Positions 33,900 to 45,836 of a DNA stretch of 64,000 nt are shown piece by piece (the stretch's first letter is position 1; every line of letters begins with the position of its first letter). The stretch comes from Eucalyptus grandis (lineage: Eukaryota > Streptophyta > Magnoliopsida > Myrtales > Myrtaceae), in contig NC_052614.1 of the NCBI RefSeq assembly GCF_016545825.1, forward strand, positions 62,789,034 through 62,853,033, given 5' to 3'. Below the pieces are notes generated by a model, which searched no databases, had not been told where the DNA came from, and saw only the letters and a list, made by a program, of their open reading frames with translations. The position numbers were made by a program, and so were the translations under genes.

Positions 33900-34524
33900 T
33901 TGACCTTAAATTTTACCGATGGTACTTGAGACTAAATCATATCTCTTCTGTCTGAGAAAAAAAACCAAAATCGACAAAGCTTTTCAATTATCTTGTTTGG
34001 ACTTTCGTATAGATTCAGGTCACTTAGGTGCTGTAATTAATTTTTGGTCCCTGTCGATAAACTGCTTTTTCTTCCCTTCCGGGTCGATGCCGATCACCCT
34101 TTCAGACTTATTTGGCATTACTGGCGTTTGTCCATATGGGATATATGTTAGGGATTTCGAAAACTTCCCAATTCAAATACTTCAGCAGGTCGAAGATGAT
34201 GTCTTTCCTATGGCACCTTTCTAACCAATTTTTTCCATGACACCGATAGAGGACCCAGTCAAATTCCCTTTTTGTTATTCTGGCTTTCTAAATACATCTT
34301 TTACCACCCATCACTCAAGGTTTCAGAAGACTTTGTCGATATAGCATATTCGTTGGCTGGAGGCGCATCGATAGCCCTGGGTCGTCTCATCCTTGCCGCA
34401 TTATACAGGGAATCCACACTCATGCATCTGTCGATGCGTGAAAATGTGTTGGGCATTTTCTTTGGCCCTTTTTGGGTTCTTCAGGCTTGGATTGCTCCGC
34501 ATTTTCTTGCACCTTCTTCCTGAC
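33900..34524 (+). pseudogene. Plant mobile domain (aminotransferase-like, PMD) fragment
   Basis: 33919-34224 encodes MPITLSDLFGITGVCPYG. 34272-34523, in another frame, encodes FWLSKYIFYHP.LKVSEDFV followed by AYSLAGGASIALGRLILAAL and FGPFWVLQAWI. The LSDLF..TG.PYG, FWLS and GPFW.LQ.W patterns are typical of the plant mobile domain, found in MAIN/MAIL1 proteins and carried by some retroelements and Mutator-like elements. A frameshift and stop lie near 34222-34275. No terminal repeats of a carrier are seen. Confidence 0.65.
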
Positions 34525-34785
34525 AGAGATTGTAAATTAACCTAGTCTAGGGAAGTAGAACTCCGGACTCATCTCCCCGATTTCGCGGGTTTTCGTTTGC
34601 AAAGTCATTCTCTTAAGCCGATTCCAAGATATATTCCCAAATCAAATATTTCTAGAAGTCATTTTATCAGTATCCCCCCGATGACATTAATATATGTCCC
34701 CTTCACTCTGTTGATTTCCCTTCTCTTTTTTCCATTTGGAAGTCCAAATGGAGCCTGCAAACTCTAGTTAAGTGTATTCATCCCA

Positions 34786-34890
34786 AGAAAATTGTCCAAA
34801 AAGTTTTAAATATATTGCACTTTTGCCAATTTAGTCATAAAATTTTTCAATATCGCCAATTCAGTCCTAAAGATTTTCACTTATTGGCAA
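34786..34890. repeat. Broken end of a MULE-like long-arm element
   Basis: AAAATTGTCCAAAAAGTTTT followed by CCAATTTAGTC and CCAATTCAGTCCTAAA repeats resembles the arms of the elements at 38228-38818 and 63190 onward. No opposite arm was found nearby. Confidence 0.45.
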
Positions 34891-34904
34891 TTGAGAAAGT
34901 GAGA

Positions 34905-35290
34905 GTTCAATCCAGTCCACGCTGTGGGTTCGTCTCCTCCTTGAATCACGAGTCCATCATCGACGTCTCTTCCTTTAAGTTAGCCAAATAAAATATTACG
35001 TTGAGTCATCTTTGCTCGCAATTTGAAGGCGGAAACCAACATTAGGTTATGCTCTCTCGGGATAGTGGGGAAAACGGAAAACTTCAATCCAATCTACTTT
35101 GTAGGTTTGTCTCCTCCTGGAATCGCGAATCCATCGTCGATGTCTCCTCCTTTAAGTTAGCCTAATGAATTATTATGTTCGGAGTTGATCACAATTTAAA
35201 GGTGGAGACCAACATTGGATCATGCTTCCACGTAAAATCATGAGAAAGGCAAGTTTCAATCCAATCTACGTTGCATGTTCGGAGAGCGGA
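34905..35290. repeat. Tandem repeat, units about 170-180 bp
   Basis: Units start at about 34905, 35085 and 35250 (partial), each with TTCAATCCA.TC.AC, GTCTCCTCCT.GAATC.CGA and TTTAAGTTAGCC words in the same order. No coding signal. Confidence 0.7.
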
Positions 35291-35337
35291 ATCTTCAACC
35301 CTGCCTTTTTTCCGATAGAGAAAGTAAAAAAATGTCA

Positions 35338-36768
35338 TCATGAACCGCACTATTAGAAAATTCGATATCGACTTACTCCTCCTGGTGGCCAGCCGGTAGG
35401 TGCAGCGTTACCTTGTGGTGGTGAGACATTATGGGGACAAGGCGGAGGGCCTTTAATTTACTTAGTATCAGTTTTGACAAGAGGGAGAAAAAATTAATTT
35501 CTCATTTATCTTAGCAATAATATCTTTAAAAATATCAGATGAAAGGAAAGAAACATTTCATGCGAGAATTTATTAATTACATTATCAAATGAATTTATCG
35601 TATGGTATTTTGATGATATTTCATTTTTGCTTGTGGGGTGAAATCGAAACCCCGACAGAGTAGCTTCATCGTCTGGCCTTGCGTTTGCTGCATGTGGGGA
35701 TGTCATGCCTTCTTTCGCCCTATAATTGATATCTCTTTTATCAGGGAAGAGATCACCATTTGGGTGCACTTCTGAGGATTAGGGGAAGCTTCTTTATAAA
35801 GCAAGCGATCAGTTCAAAGTTCAAAGTCGAGAGGTTTGACTATTGGCTTATATCGGCTAATATCGAGCCAGGTACAGTGGGGTGGGAAAGAGACTCGACT
35901 TTAAAGCCAATGTGGCAACCACAGATGACCTTTTCAAAAGCCCTAGACGCTTGTTTTGTCCCATTTCCACAAAGCCAGCGATAATGGAAAGAGTGGACCC
36001 GACATGGGAGAAAATTCAATGGTCTTTATAAAAAGCGAAAACAATGCCGTCGGTTAATGGAAAAAAAAAAAAAAAAGCATGTCATCAGTCATCTAATGAT
36101 ACCGCGACAATGGGCATCACACAGAGATCTAAGTTTCTAGCAAAATCAAGTTTAATTAGGTATGATAGCGAGTTGAAGAATGACAAAGGCTTGATTGCAG
36201 TTTTTCCCCTTCAAAAGACGGTTCGTGATTTAATCGCTATTTTCGAAAGGACAAAGACTATCATGTGTTGCTGTTCGTCTGGCTACATTGCTTTGGCTCT
36301 AGTCGTTGCATTAGATTAATGCCAAAAAATTATGTCGGCGTCATTATTCACTAGGCGACATGGAGACCATACCCATCTGATCGATCCATCCTCCAGACGA
36401 AATTCCTTTCGCCAAAAGATAATATTTGGTTTTCTATCGAATTGTGTTCCGTGACAATTCGGACAGGAAGTGGCACCCGTAACCAAGAACTAGAACTAAT
36501 TACTCTAGAACAAAGTTAAAATGTAGGAACTAGAAAATTAAGTCAATAAATTGAAAGATACATAATTTGAATTGATGATCTTGTATCCCTTGCACAAATA
36601 ATCCAACATGGTTTATATAACCCTATCGCTAGACGTAACCGCTCCTAAGTGGTCAGTATTCAAATTAAAGGTTACAAATTGCAACTCCACGATCTTAGGC
36701 TCTATGAACAAATTCCATGATTGCACATTAACTTTATCCATATGCGGCGGTGAAATCAAAAAACACAC
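35338..36768. repeat. Inverted partial copy of the large repeat (third copy, segment A)
   Basis: The reverse complement of about 24116-25590: CACTATTAGAAAATT.GATATC, CCTGGTGGCCA, CAGTTTTGAC, GACGGTTCGTGATTT and TTCATGA.CAAATTCC regions are shared. On the minus strand it contains the NAC-like start at 35693-35622 in an unbroken frame. Confidence 0.8.
35622..35693 (-). pseudogene. NAC-domain start fragment (third copy)
   Basis: The frame reads ANARPDDEATLSGFRFHPTS. It keeps the HPT of the NAC start, where copies 1 and 2 have one extra C and shift out of frame. An ATG lies just upstream (CCACATGCAGC) but in another frame. Confidence 0.4.
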
Positions 36769-38227
36769 TTCCACAACGTAGGCATACAAAACTTGATTCG
36801 GTTTTCAAATAGCAAGTCGTGAAATCTTCGTTTTTGTGGTCTTGGGTTCAAATCTTATTGGAAGCGCTCCAGAAGTAAAATTCGGAGTGCAGTAGGCTGA
36901 TGTCTGGGAGTGCCTCCTTTAATATCACTTGGACTGGTGGACCAATCTAAATGCACAAAAACTGGTCAGGACACTATTTTAACACTAAAACCGAAAAAAA
37001 AACGAAAGGAAGAAGCTTCAACTACATTTTTGGTCTCTCTCTTCTTCTTTTTTCCTTTTTTCTTTAACGCGTGGTGGCAACAACGGGAAGAAAAATGAAA
37101 GATGGTAACAAAAACTGATTTGGAAAAGTCCAGAAAATTGTCAAAAATTTTACAAAGATTGGAGTAAGTTATCATATGGATTTGTAACTGTAAGTCGGTT
37201 TCAAGTGCCAAGCCTTTCTGTAACAGAGCATCAGGGCCACAGGCCCATTCAAATGAGACCGAGAGCGCTTTGCCTAGGTCCATGAATCAAACGGAACCAT
37301 ATAGCATCGGCAAGACAGAACAATCAATGCCATTTCTTCATTAGATGGTTGCCTTGGTTGATCTCACATGAACCGCGATGCAGTTAATAGAGTCTCGAGA
37401 TAAATTTAGGCAATACAGTACATAATGACTTGAAATTCGTTACGGCAGCTGAGCATAATTGTAAGAACTCAACTTCAGCATGGAATAAAAGTTGAAATTT
37501 TGAGTTAGCAAGAATTAAGAGCTTGTAGCTCTGAGTAATATGAACCTCAGTTAATGTTTGACATCACAAGTTCGGATATGCAGGATAATAATTACCTTTT
37601 CATGCTGATGTATTTTAACCTCATCCTGGATATCAAAAATCCCAAATTATGCCTACTGCTATTCATTTTACCTTAAACTTGTTATTTTTATTTTATTTAA
37701 GCCACATGGGTGCCAAGTCAATATTGTTTGCTTTCCAGCGTCCATGTAGTCAGATCTTTTAATAGTTTCTAGTAACAGAACTTTAATGGGAGTAAATATA
37801 TTTCATAGATATAAGTTTGAGATTTTTGTTATCAGTGAACATGGTATAAGACTTTTGCCCTTTATTTTTGTGGCTAAACAACAAATGCTGCAACTGAGTC
37901 TGCAAAATTAACGGGGTGGTTCTTTTGTTCTTTTTGACACTTCTATAAAAATTTGATGATTTAGTAGAATAGTGTAGATCTAATTTCACTTTTCTTTTTC
38001 TTGGTAAATAATTTAACTTTCCTTTGGCACAAGTGAAATGATGCTTAACATTTCGACCAATATTTGGATAATATGCAAGGACAATAATTCATTCAACAGA
38101 ATACTATTTAGCTCATGACAGTAATTAGTTATATCTACAAATTACGCGTTTGCTTCAACTGGTATATAGGATATCATTCAACATAACATTATTTTGCTTT
38201 CGAATAAAATAATAATAATACCATTTT
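36769..38227. other. Intergenic, no gene recognised
   Basis: The part from about 37970 on is the repeat also seen at 30800-31050. The rest shows nothing recognisable. A GGGTTCAAATC word at about 36844 resembles a pol III B box but no element around it could be bounded. Confidence 0.4.
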
Positions 38228-38818
38228 GAGAAAAAATATTTTAAAAATCTTAAATGAATTACACTTTTTCAATTCAGACATAAATATTTTAATTTTGCTA
38301 ATTGAGTTCTTAATATTTTCATATTTTACAGATGAGTCCATCTAACTAATTTTAGTTAAAACCCACTAACATAAACCTCGGCCATCTTACATGACACATC
38401 CAATGGTCAATTTTTTTAAAAATATTTTAGCATTTTTCGAATTTATTTATTTCTTCTTCTTCTTCTTCTTTCATTCTTTTCCATTTTTTTCCAAGCCTAG
38501 TGAGGGTCGCGTGGCCAACCCTAGCTGTGAAGCCCTCATCAAACTTGGTAGAAAAAAAAAGGAAAAGAAAGAAGAAAAGAAAAATATTAATAATAAAGAA
38601 ATTCAATCTTTTAAAAAAATTATAAAAAGAGTGTCTACGGCATGGGTTGTCCAGTGAGACATCATAAGTATCCATGTTAGCAATTTTCAATTAAAATTGA
38701 CCACATGGGCTCAATTGACAAAACTTGAAAAGGTTTAAAACTTATTTGACACAAATCAAAGGTTCACTATCGAATCATAAAAGAGTAATAGGTTTAGAAT
38801 TTTTTGGATAATTTTCCA
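38228..38818. mobile_element. MULE-like non-autonomous element with long imperfect inverted arms
   Basis: The left arm (GAAAAAATATTTTAAAAATC...CAATTCAG...AATTGAGTTC) and right arm (reverse complement GGAAAATTATCC...GTCAATTGAGCCCATGTGG) are inverted relatives of about 150 bp or more. A pyrimidine run (TTCTTC)n and a short GC-richer centre lie between. It interrupts the duplicated flank of the ACC-oxidase-like copies. No clean 9-bp target duplication could be read. Confidence 0.5.
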
Positions 38819-39148
38819 TACTACTTTGCCGGTTAGTAGGCGAAAATTTTGAAGGAAGAGAAGGCAACTTTGGTGTTATTGATTAAAAGAGTCATTTATG
38901 TGGTACGCATATTGTGTCGGTTCTAGGTATCTCTAACAGATAATAAGAGGCTAAAAGATCTTGAGATCATTGGCATTCACTTCCCGGTAAGCTCTACAAG
39001 GATCAACTGTCAAGTCCCCGATAGGAATAATCAAGTGACATCACAAGCTAACTAGTAGTCTTATGAAATTACTCAAGGAGACTTTAGTACCATCTCTTAT
39101 TATTTTCTCCTTACTTACTAGTCACAACCACAAAACTCGGCTTCTATC

Positions 39149-40553
39149 CTAGGCAGCCCCACTGCATCCATTGCTCATCAGTTTCCTAATTGATTTAAGC
39201 CTTGGCTCTTTCCCTTGAAACTTTACGGCTGCATAGAGCTTCAAGTAGTCCCCGAAGGCGTACTTCTCCGAGTACAGGAGCTTTGTCACTGGCAAGATGA
39301 TGGCATCATCCGCGGGATTGTAGAACGTGGCCACAGAGAGCCGGCTCCCATTCTTCTCAACCATGACACGGTGCAAAACACTCTTGTACTACCCGTTGCT
39401 CACCACCTCGAGTTGGTCCCTGGTGTTGACGCATATGCTGGCGTAGCTGGACCACGGGATCGGCACCTATTGCCCCTCATGGAGGAACTCAAGACCCGAG
39501 ACTCGGTCATCCTGAAGCATCATTATGATCCCACCTGCATCGGTGTGTTCCCAGAGCCCCCGCAGTCTCTCAGTGTAGGGGCATTCCGGGTGTTTCTCCA
39601 CCTTCGTCCCCACAGAAGGCCCATTTCTCCCTGAGAATGCCCCCTTTATGTGGTCCTTGTCTAGGCCAAGGTTCTCACAAATGAGCTCTGAGAGCTTCTC
39701 TGCTAGCTTTATCACCTGAGCGATGTATTCATCCATTACCGCCCTAAAAGAATATTGCGGAGAGTATTTAGTCAGTCACCGGCTAAACATTATAGATACT
39801 AAGGCAGGTGGACTAAATTGGTCTCCAATGCAATATGACGAACTCTAAGCGGTTAATCGCCAAATCACCTTTCAAAGTTCGGTATACTTGGCTTAGTCTC
39901 TTTCGATCACTTAGTCACTCTGACAAGGTTGGATAATGAAACTTCTCAAATGATCAGGAGCTGTAAACTTGCGATTGGGACTAATTTTCTCACGCACCGA
40001 AATCGTTCGAGAGTTTTGGGAAGTCCTCGATGTTCGACTTCGAGCAGTGCCAGAGGAAGAAGGGCCATTCCTAATCTAGATCAGGTGTAGTACTATTGGC
40101 ATGTTCCAAGCATTTGGTAGTTTCTAACATAGAGAAACTTGCCTTCAAATTCTCCTCATAGTGGGTGTTGACAAAACGCTTCACTTTCTCCATCTGTTCA
40201 GAGTCAACCCCATGGTTCTTAATCTGCAAGAAAAGCATCATCATCATAATCATTTCTTAAGATGAGAGTGAATTGGGTTGATAAAAAAGATTGAAATTCC
40301 TCAATGATGACGATGAATCACAAACTATTACCTTGAAGTAACCCCATTTCTCACAAGAATGCTGAAGTATTGCCATTGTTTTGCTCCTGTTCTCACCACC
40401 AAGCTCACTCAAATCTATCATAGGAATCTCTATGATTTCGCTTCCTCTTTTCTTTACTTCCGAACTCTCTGTGACAAGTTTATTGAGATGGTTGATGGAC
40501 CGGTCATACACATATAGGGTTAGAGATGGGGGAAGTTCAATGAATTTTTCGCC
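39149..40553 (-). pseudogene. ACC-oxidase-like 2-oxoglutarate/Fe(II) dioxygenase, three nonsense codons
   Basis: Exon 1 (to 40333) has EIIEIPMIDLSELGGENR and CEKWGYFK, then a GTAATAG donor. Exon 2 (40228 to about 40010) has IKNHGVDSEQMEKVKRFV, then DLD-stop-EWPFFLWHCSKSNIEDFP. Exon 3 (about 39742-39149) has LSELICENLGLDKDHIKGAF, FGTKVEK-type text with CPYTERLRGLWEHTDAGG, QDDRVSGLEFLHEGQ, a stop, NTRDQLEVVSNG, a stop, then YKSVLHRVMV, SRLSVATFYNP and FGDYLKLYAAVKFQGKEPR. The iron ligands (HTD and LHR) and the RLS oxoglutarate-binding motif are all present. The three internal stops are all TAG; two stand for Trp in the family. The frame is open upstream of exon 1 to about 40553 without a clear ATG. 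Order of exons and length fit the family. Confidence 0.88.
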
Positions 40554-41555
40554 TACAATTTTTTAGACTTCGAGGGAAAAGATAAGGAAAAGAAAAGGGT
40601 CAGGGCTGGGAAAAATACTGGGCGTCATCGTCGTGCACAAGAGTGATTTTGATAGAAAGGCAGGTGGCTAGTCAAGAGCTAATCACCTAAAGCAACATGC
40701 CTGGTTGGATTCTAGGAAAAAGACTCATCTAAGTGATCTTAGGAAAAAAATTGAGTTATGATCCAAATCCTGCTTTAATGACAAAAAGGCTTTAGCAAAT
40801 AGATAGATTATGAACTTCTTTCTCATGTCTATCATAAAGAAAAGCACAGTGTGGTCTTCTTTAGGGTTGTTGGGGACCAGTTCATTCAATCAAAGCATAG
40901 GGCTCACTTATTCGGTATTCATGCTTCGGTGTTCCAACCCCTCAATTGACCTTCTTTCTTTAGTTGGTTCAGCCCAATTTAATCCAACAACAATGAACTA
41001 CAGCAATCGTTAAAGAGCCCAACATAACTAGGTTAAGAGATAATTGAGTATGCCACAAATTATTAGGATATCGGATATGCCTTGAAGATGGACCCTTATG
41101 CTATGACCAATGCCCTAGACTCTAGTTGGTCGTATCTATGTGAGTTTGTGTGTTCTATGTCTTGTAAAATAAGCACTCTTCTTTTCGGGAAAGTATCAAG
41201 GAAAGCTCCACTCCATTACAAAGTTCACCAAAAAGGTCAGATTTGCATCAAAACAGAAGTTCCCAAGTGTTATGTCCACTATGAGTGAAATCAATCAAAT
41301 GGGACCTCATGCAAATCAATCAAGTGGTCGGGATATCCGTTTGGAATGTTTGGTGTTGATTAAAATCAAGACTTTTCTTCTCCTTCCTCTTTTCATATTT
41401 TCTAACAAATTTATCAGGATTTCACATAACAAGTCAGATCTATAGCAAATCAGGAGCTACCAAGTGTCAAGTCAATGTGAGTTTGTTTTTCATCTTTCAC
41501 CCATTGTTTATGTTGAATTTCAAAAGAGCTTGTAGACTAGATAATGATTGAACAT
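40554..41555. other. Intergenic upstream of the dioxygenase pseudogene
   Basis: No gene or bounded repeat recognised; AT-rich with short chance open frames. Confidence 0.45.
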
Positions 41556-43070
41556 TGTCGCGACTTCTTTTTTCGGCGCCCAATCGGGGCAGGTGCCTTC
41601 GAAGGCTAATGGTTTGGCTATGTTTATTAGGCTTAGTCTGGACTCTCTCAAGTCCACCAATTCATGACTTAATGGTCCAATTTTTTAACCTATAAGTTAA
41701 TTTTAAAATGGAGTCGTATCTAATCGGTTTAGGATGAGTCGATTAGAAACCTAAGTATCGGAAAAATACTCGCTCCTACGCAACTAAAGAAATTAGGATC
41801 GGGAACTTGATTACACTAGTTAATCACTAATGCATTTTCGGTATCTAATCTTGTTTAAACTCTAAGGCTTTTGGATTTTTGAGGAATTTTCCATGCATTT
41901 GAGAAGGAAAAACATTTTTGTCTTTTTCTCATTTTTTTTAACATAAAAGGCATTTTTGGATTTTTCAATTTTCTGAAAATATAAATCATTTTGGTTTTTT
42001 CTGACTTTTTTTGTCTTTTTGGGAAAATATGAGATATTTTTGATGTTTTTGATTTTTTGGAAAATAAAATATTTTTTGATTTTTTTATTTTAAAAAATAT
42101 TATTTTATATTATAATATATTAATATATTAAAAACACGACCCGGGTCGGATCCGCGGTTGGGTCCGACCGGGCCATTCCCCAAGACCCGGATCGCAGCCC
42201 AAAAACAAAGCGAAATAGGCCCACTTCTCTTAGGCCCGTGCAAATTTGGCCCGCGCGACTAAACCCTAGGGAACCGGGTCATGCGCCCGACCTGATTCCA
42301 CCCGGTTCGCGGCGTTCTCTCTCACCTCTCTCTACTCGCGGCGCCGATGGAGGAACTGAGGCGGCGGCACTCGTCGGCACGACAGCAACGACGCGGTAGG
42401 CGGCGGCGGTTAGGTTCCAACGGCAAAGCAACGGCGGGCGGTGGTTGATACATGTCTGCAGAGGGAGCACGGCGCGGGGGCGTTGCTGGTCGGGGTCGGG
42501 GCTGTGAGCGCAGGCGGCCTCGTCGGTGGCGACTGGGCGAGGACGACGACGTTAAGGAGGGATCGCAGCACGGCGGTGGACGGATCTGGCCCTCCACCTT
42601 CTGGTTTCCCTCTCGCTTAGCCCCCTATTTCGCGAGATCGAGCCGCCTCTTCTCCTCCGGCCTCAGCTGCTCACGAGATCTGGCCTTGGTGCGGCCGAAC
42701 CGCGTCGCTTCAACAGCCCACTTGCTCGCTTTGAAGGCGTGTCCCATCCATCGCCGGCATGCATCGCCGCCCACCCGTCCTTCCGGCGTCGCGCCCTCTG
42801 CGCGTGTGTTGCAGAGGCCGACGAAGAAGCCAAGCAGGAAGAAGACCAAAGGGAGGGAACCGGGCTTTGTTGTGCGGGCCATGGAGGCCCGCGCGAGAGA
42901 GAAGGAGGGGTGGGCTCGTAGGCCCCTTTGGCTGCTGCTTTTTTTTTTGCTTTGTTTTTGTTTGTTTTCTCGTTTTGTGTTTATTATTTATTATCCCAAA
43001 AAGAGGACAAAATAAAAGAAATTTAGAGCCTAATTAATTAAAAAACCTAATCAAAATTTAGGTGTCAACA
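41556..43070 (-). mobile_element. Ty3/gypsy-type solo LTR with perfect 5-bp target duplication
   Basis: On the minus strand it begins TGTTGACACCTAAATTTTG and ends ...GTCGCGACA, the TG...CA form. AACAT stands on both sides (41551-41555 and 43071-43075). The interior has an AT-rich part (41900-42130) and a GC-rich part (42140-42950) with bidirectional chance open frames. No internal retroelement region adjoins, so it is the product of LTR-LTR recombination. 1515 bp. The gypsy assignment rests on the LTR start sequence only. Confidence 0.85.
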
Positions 43071-43075
43071 AACAT

Positions 43076-45048
43076 CTAGCAGGGTTGTTGAGTTTGGAAT
43101 TATGACCACAAAGCATAAAATCAACCTAAGAGCATATGGGAAAGTAGAATTATGTAGGATTGAACCACCAACTTGCACCTTGGTTCATTCTTTTCAAAAC
43201 TTAAATCGTTGGGCAATTCACACATTAGAAATTTACACTTGGAAAAAGTTGGTGATTCCCTAAATGAAGGTTACCTTACATTCTAATAATAATTATTATT
43301 AGCAAAATAGACATGATTTAAGGGAGAAAATTTATGTTTAAGAAAAGTGACTTGACAATGAGTTGCGCTTTTTCCACTTCTCGTCCAGCTCAAACACTTT
43401 TTTTTTCCCTAGTGTATTGTCCACTTACCCATTGCTTTTTCCTCCTTTAAATGTTGTACTCCACATAGTCAAATGTAGGGGCCATGTGGGATCCTTTTTT
43501 GAATTTATTTCTTCTTTCTCTTCTACCTTTCTTTTTCTTGTCCTCGCTTGTGTTGAAGCGTATCCTCCAACACCTCCATGCACACCAACAATTGAGCAAT
43601 CTCACAAAGCCTCACAAGCTTCCTCTCTACCTCACCATCGTCCCTTAAAACTCTTGGAATGTCTAGTAGAAACCTCCTATGCCGGCACGATCTTCCTCTT
43701 GATATAATTCTCTATGTTGATCTTTTGATCATTGCGATAATTTTTTAGATTCGGAATAGAATGATCAAGGTGTTCAAGCTCATGACTTGATTAGTGTTAA
43801 GCCTTTTAGCTTTAGTGGTGTATTAGAGGCTTTGGTAATGGTTTTTCCTTTTCTTTGCCTTTTCTTTTTTAGAAGGACAAGTTCTTTTGCATTTTGATTT
43901 TAACTTTTCAATATAAGAAGGGTTGTATTGGGCATAGAAATCTCCTAAACTTCTAAGAGATTGTTCTTCTTTGAGTTGTCTCCATAATTTGATTTCATTA
44001 CACATTTGTGTTCCTTATCTACAAACGTAAGAGACTATTTTTCTGTATGAAAGTAGATCATAATGTATTTAATCAATGTATTCTTCTCTAATCCTATCTC
44101 TAACTTGGTCACATATTATTTAGGGTAAATCTACTAAGAATTTTTAATCAAAAGTGCATGACTTTACTGATGTTAAAGATGCTGGAGTCGATTTTTAATT
44201 TTCAATCTTTCGACCTTGGTTTTGTAGGAGCAAGTCATAAAGATTTAGAAATATAACCATCTGATTTGATTCGTTCTCAATAGCCATGAGATGATCATCT
44301 TAGGGTGATCCTTTTGTTGACGGATGCTCCTATTACACTCGTAGTCTCTGACGGATCCTTTTGTCACGTGACCCCAAGCAGGAAAATGCACAAGTTGCAC
44401 AATTTCAGGCAAACTAGATCTAGACAAGATGCAAGCATCGCACAAGGGCCACTTAAGTTGTATGCCCTAGGTGATGGGCCACCAAGGTTGTGCGACCCTA
44501 GGCAAGGTGACGCTGGTGCCACCCGAACCTATGCAATCGCACATCAGAGTTCCTTCTACTCCTTCGAGCTACCTCAATGAATCCTAGTTCTAAAGGTAAG
44601 AGAGTATGAATAATGCAAAACAAAATAGTAAAAGCAAAATTTTAGTTTCTGAGGATAAGAAAGGCAACTGAAAAAATTCATTAATTCTTAAGAGGAGCTT
44701 TTGGAGAATGTTGTAAAGGCAAAGCAAGGATGGTCTGGCTTTAGCTTTGGGCTTTTGCTAATGCTAGCTTTGAGATAAAATGGTTCAGTATTTTTACCAA
44801 ACACCACAACTTACTAATGAAGAATCATCTATGATGCTTCATTCATTATAGATGCAGAGGTTGCCGCAGTAATAGAGGAGGATGAATGGAGATGACCATC
44901 CCTAAGATCAAATGAATTGCTTGAAATCCAAGCCGCAGTTTGTGTTGTCCTTCCACCAGTTGCAAAAGAAAAAGTGATTTTCTTGGCCACTAACATGGAA
45001 GATCTAACCAAAAGGAGGCTCGGAAGCTGCTAAAACCTCAGGGGACCA
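43076..45048. other. Intergenic, no gene recognised
   Basis: Short open frames at 43363-43707, 43823-44005 (minus) and 44305-44580 match no family I know. Sequence at about 44340-44560 has AAGTTGCACAA...GGTTGTGCGACCC words suggesting old repeat DNA. Confidence 0.4.
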
Positions 45049-45530
45049 AAATTCAGTGGCATAGGCTCATTTGGTTCTACCCTAATATCCCATAATTTTG
45101 CATTTATAGCTTGTCATACTAAACAAGCTACAAACAAAAGGTAGAATGAAGTAGTGGAGTTCTATTAATGGTGTAGGTTTGCTCTGTAAGCAAGACGATA
45201 AATCTTGTGATCATCTATTCTTTTATGTGTATTTTCATTTTTCAAGGCAGCTTTGGGATAGAGTCATGGTTTTGCTGCAGCTGAATAGGCAAGCAGAGGA
45301 TTGGCCATATGAGCTCTCTTGGGCTCTTCAATTCTTGAAGGGCAGAAGCTTAAAGATTGTCCTGATAAAACTAGCATGGTATGCCACTATATATAGCATT
45401 TGGAAGGAGCAAAATATGGTTCTTCATGGGCAAGCCACTCCATGTAAACAAGGTTTTGGCAAGCAATTTGCTAATGGATCAGACCTGCCTTTGAAACTTT
45501 AATAAGTGATGGAAGGAGAGTAGTGGATGA
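45049..45530 (+). pseudogene. LINE ORF2 3' fragment (zf-RVT region)
   Basis: The frame reads WHRLIWFYPNIP, then after a shift LCKQDDKSCDHLFFYVYF, RQLWDRVMVLLQLNRQAEDW, WALQFLKGRSLKIVLIKLAW and SIWKEQNMVLHG. This is the cysteine-containing region after the reverse transcriptase of plant L1 LINEs. Stops and shifts are frequent. It lacks both the RT domain and the tail. Confidence 0.8.
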
Positions 45531-45607
45531 TGAAGTTAACAATCTATATTTTAAATGGAGAATCCTGGATTAGATTGTCATCCGAGCCTTTGTGCTTTGT
45601 GTTTCTT

Positions 45608-45821
45608 TTTTCTTTTTCTTTTTTTGGTGACGCGGGAAGCTTCGTGCGCCGCTTCGCGGCGGAGTAAAATCTGGAGTGAACTGGGCCCCCACCACTGACC
45701 TCGGCACAGGTGAATCGCACAACTTTGCATTGAAGCAACCAGCTCACGCCGAGTTTCGAACTCCTCCCTAGCGGATGGGTATTAAGGTCGAAACCAGCGC
45801 GGCCACCATGGACGGTGGTAA
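45608..45821 (-). mobile_element. tRNA-derived SINE, second family, 15-bp target site duplication
   Basis: TGCTTTGTGTTTCTT occurs at 45593-45607 and 45822-45836. On the minus strand the body starts CCGTCCATGGTGGCCGCGCTGG (A-box region at about 45794-45807), has a B box GAGTTCGAAACTC (45751-45763) and ends in an A-rich tail (T-rich 45608-45626). The body differs from the SINE at 15996-16203. Confidence 0.82.
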
Positions 45822-45836
45822 TGCTTTGTGTTTCTT

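Noticed and set aside
36820..36900. B-box-like GGGTTCAAATC
   Set aside because: Single motif without A box, tail or flanking duplication.
42452..43015. GC-rich open frames of up to 187 codons
   Set aside because: They lie inside the solo LTR bounded by AACAT and match no family; composition artefact.
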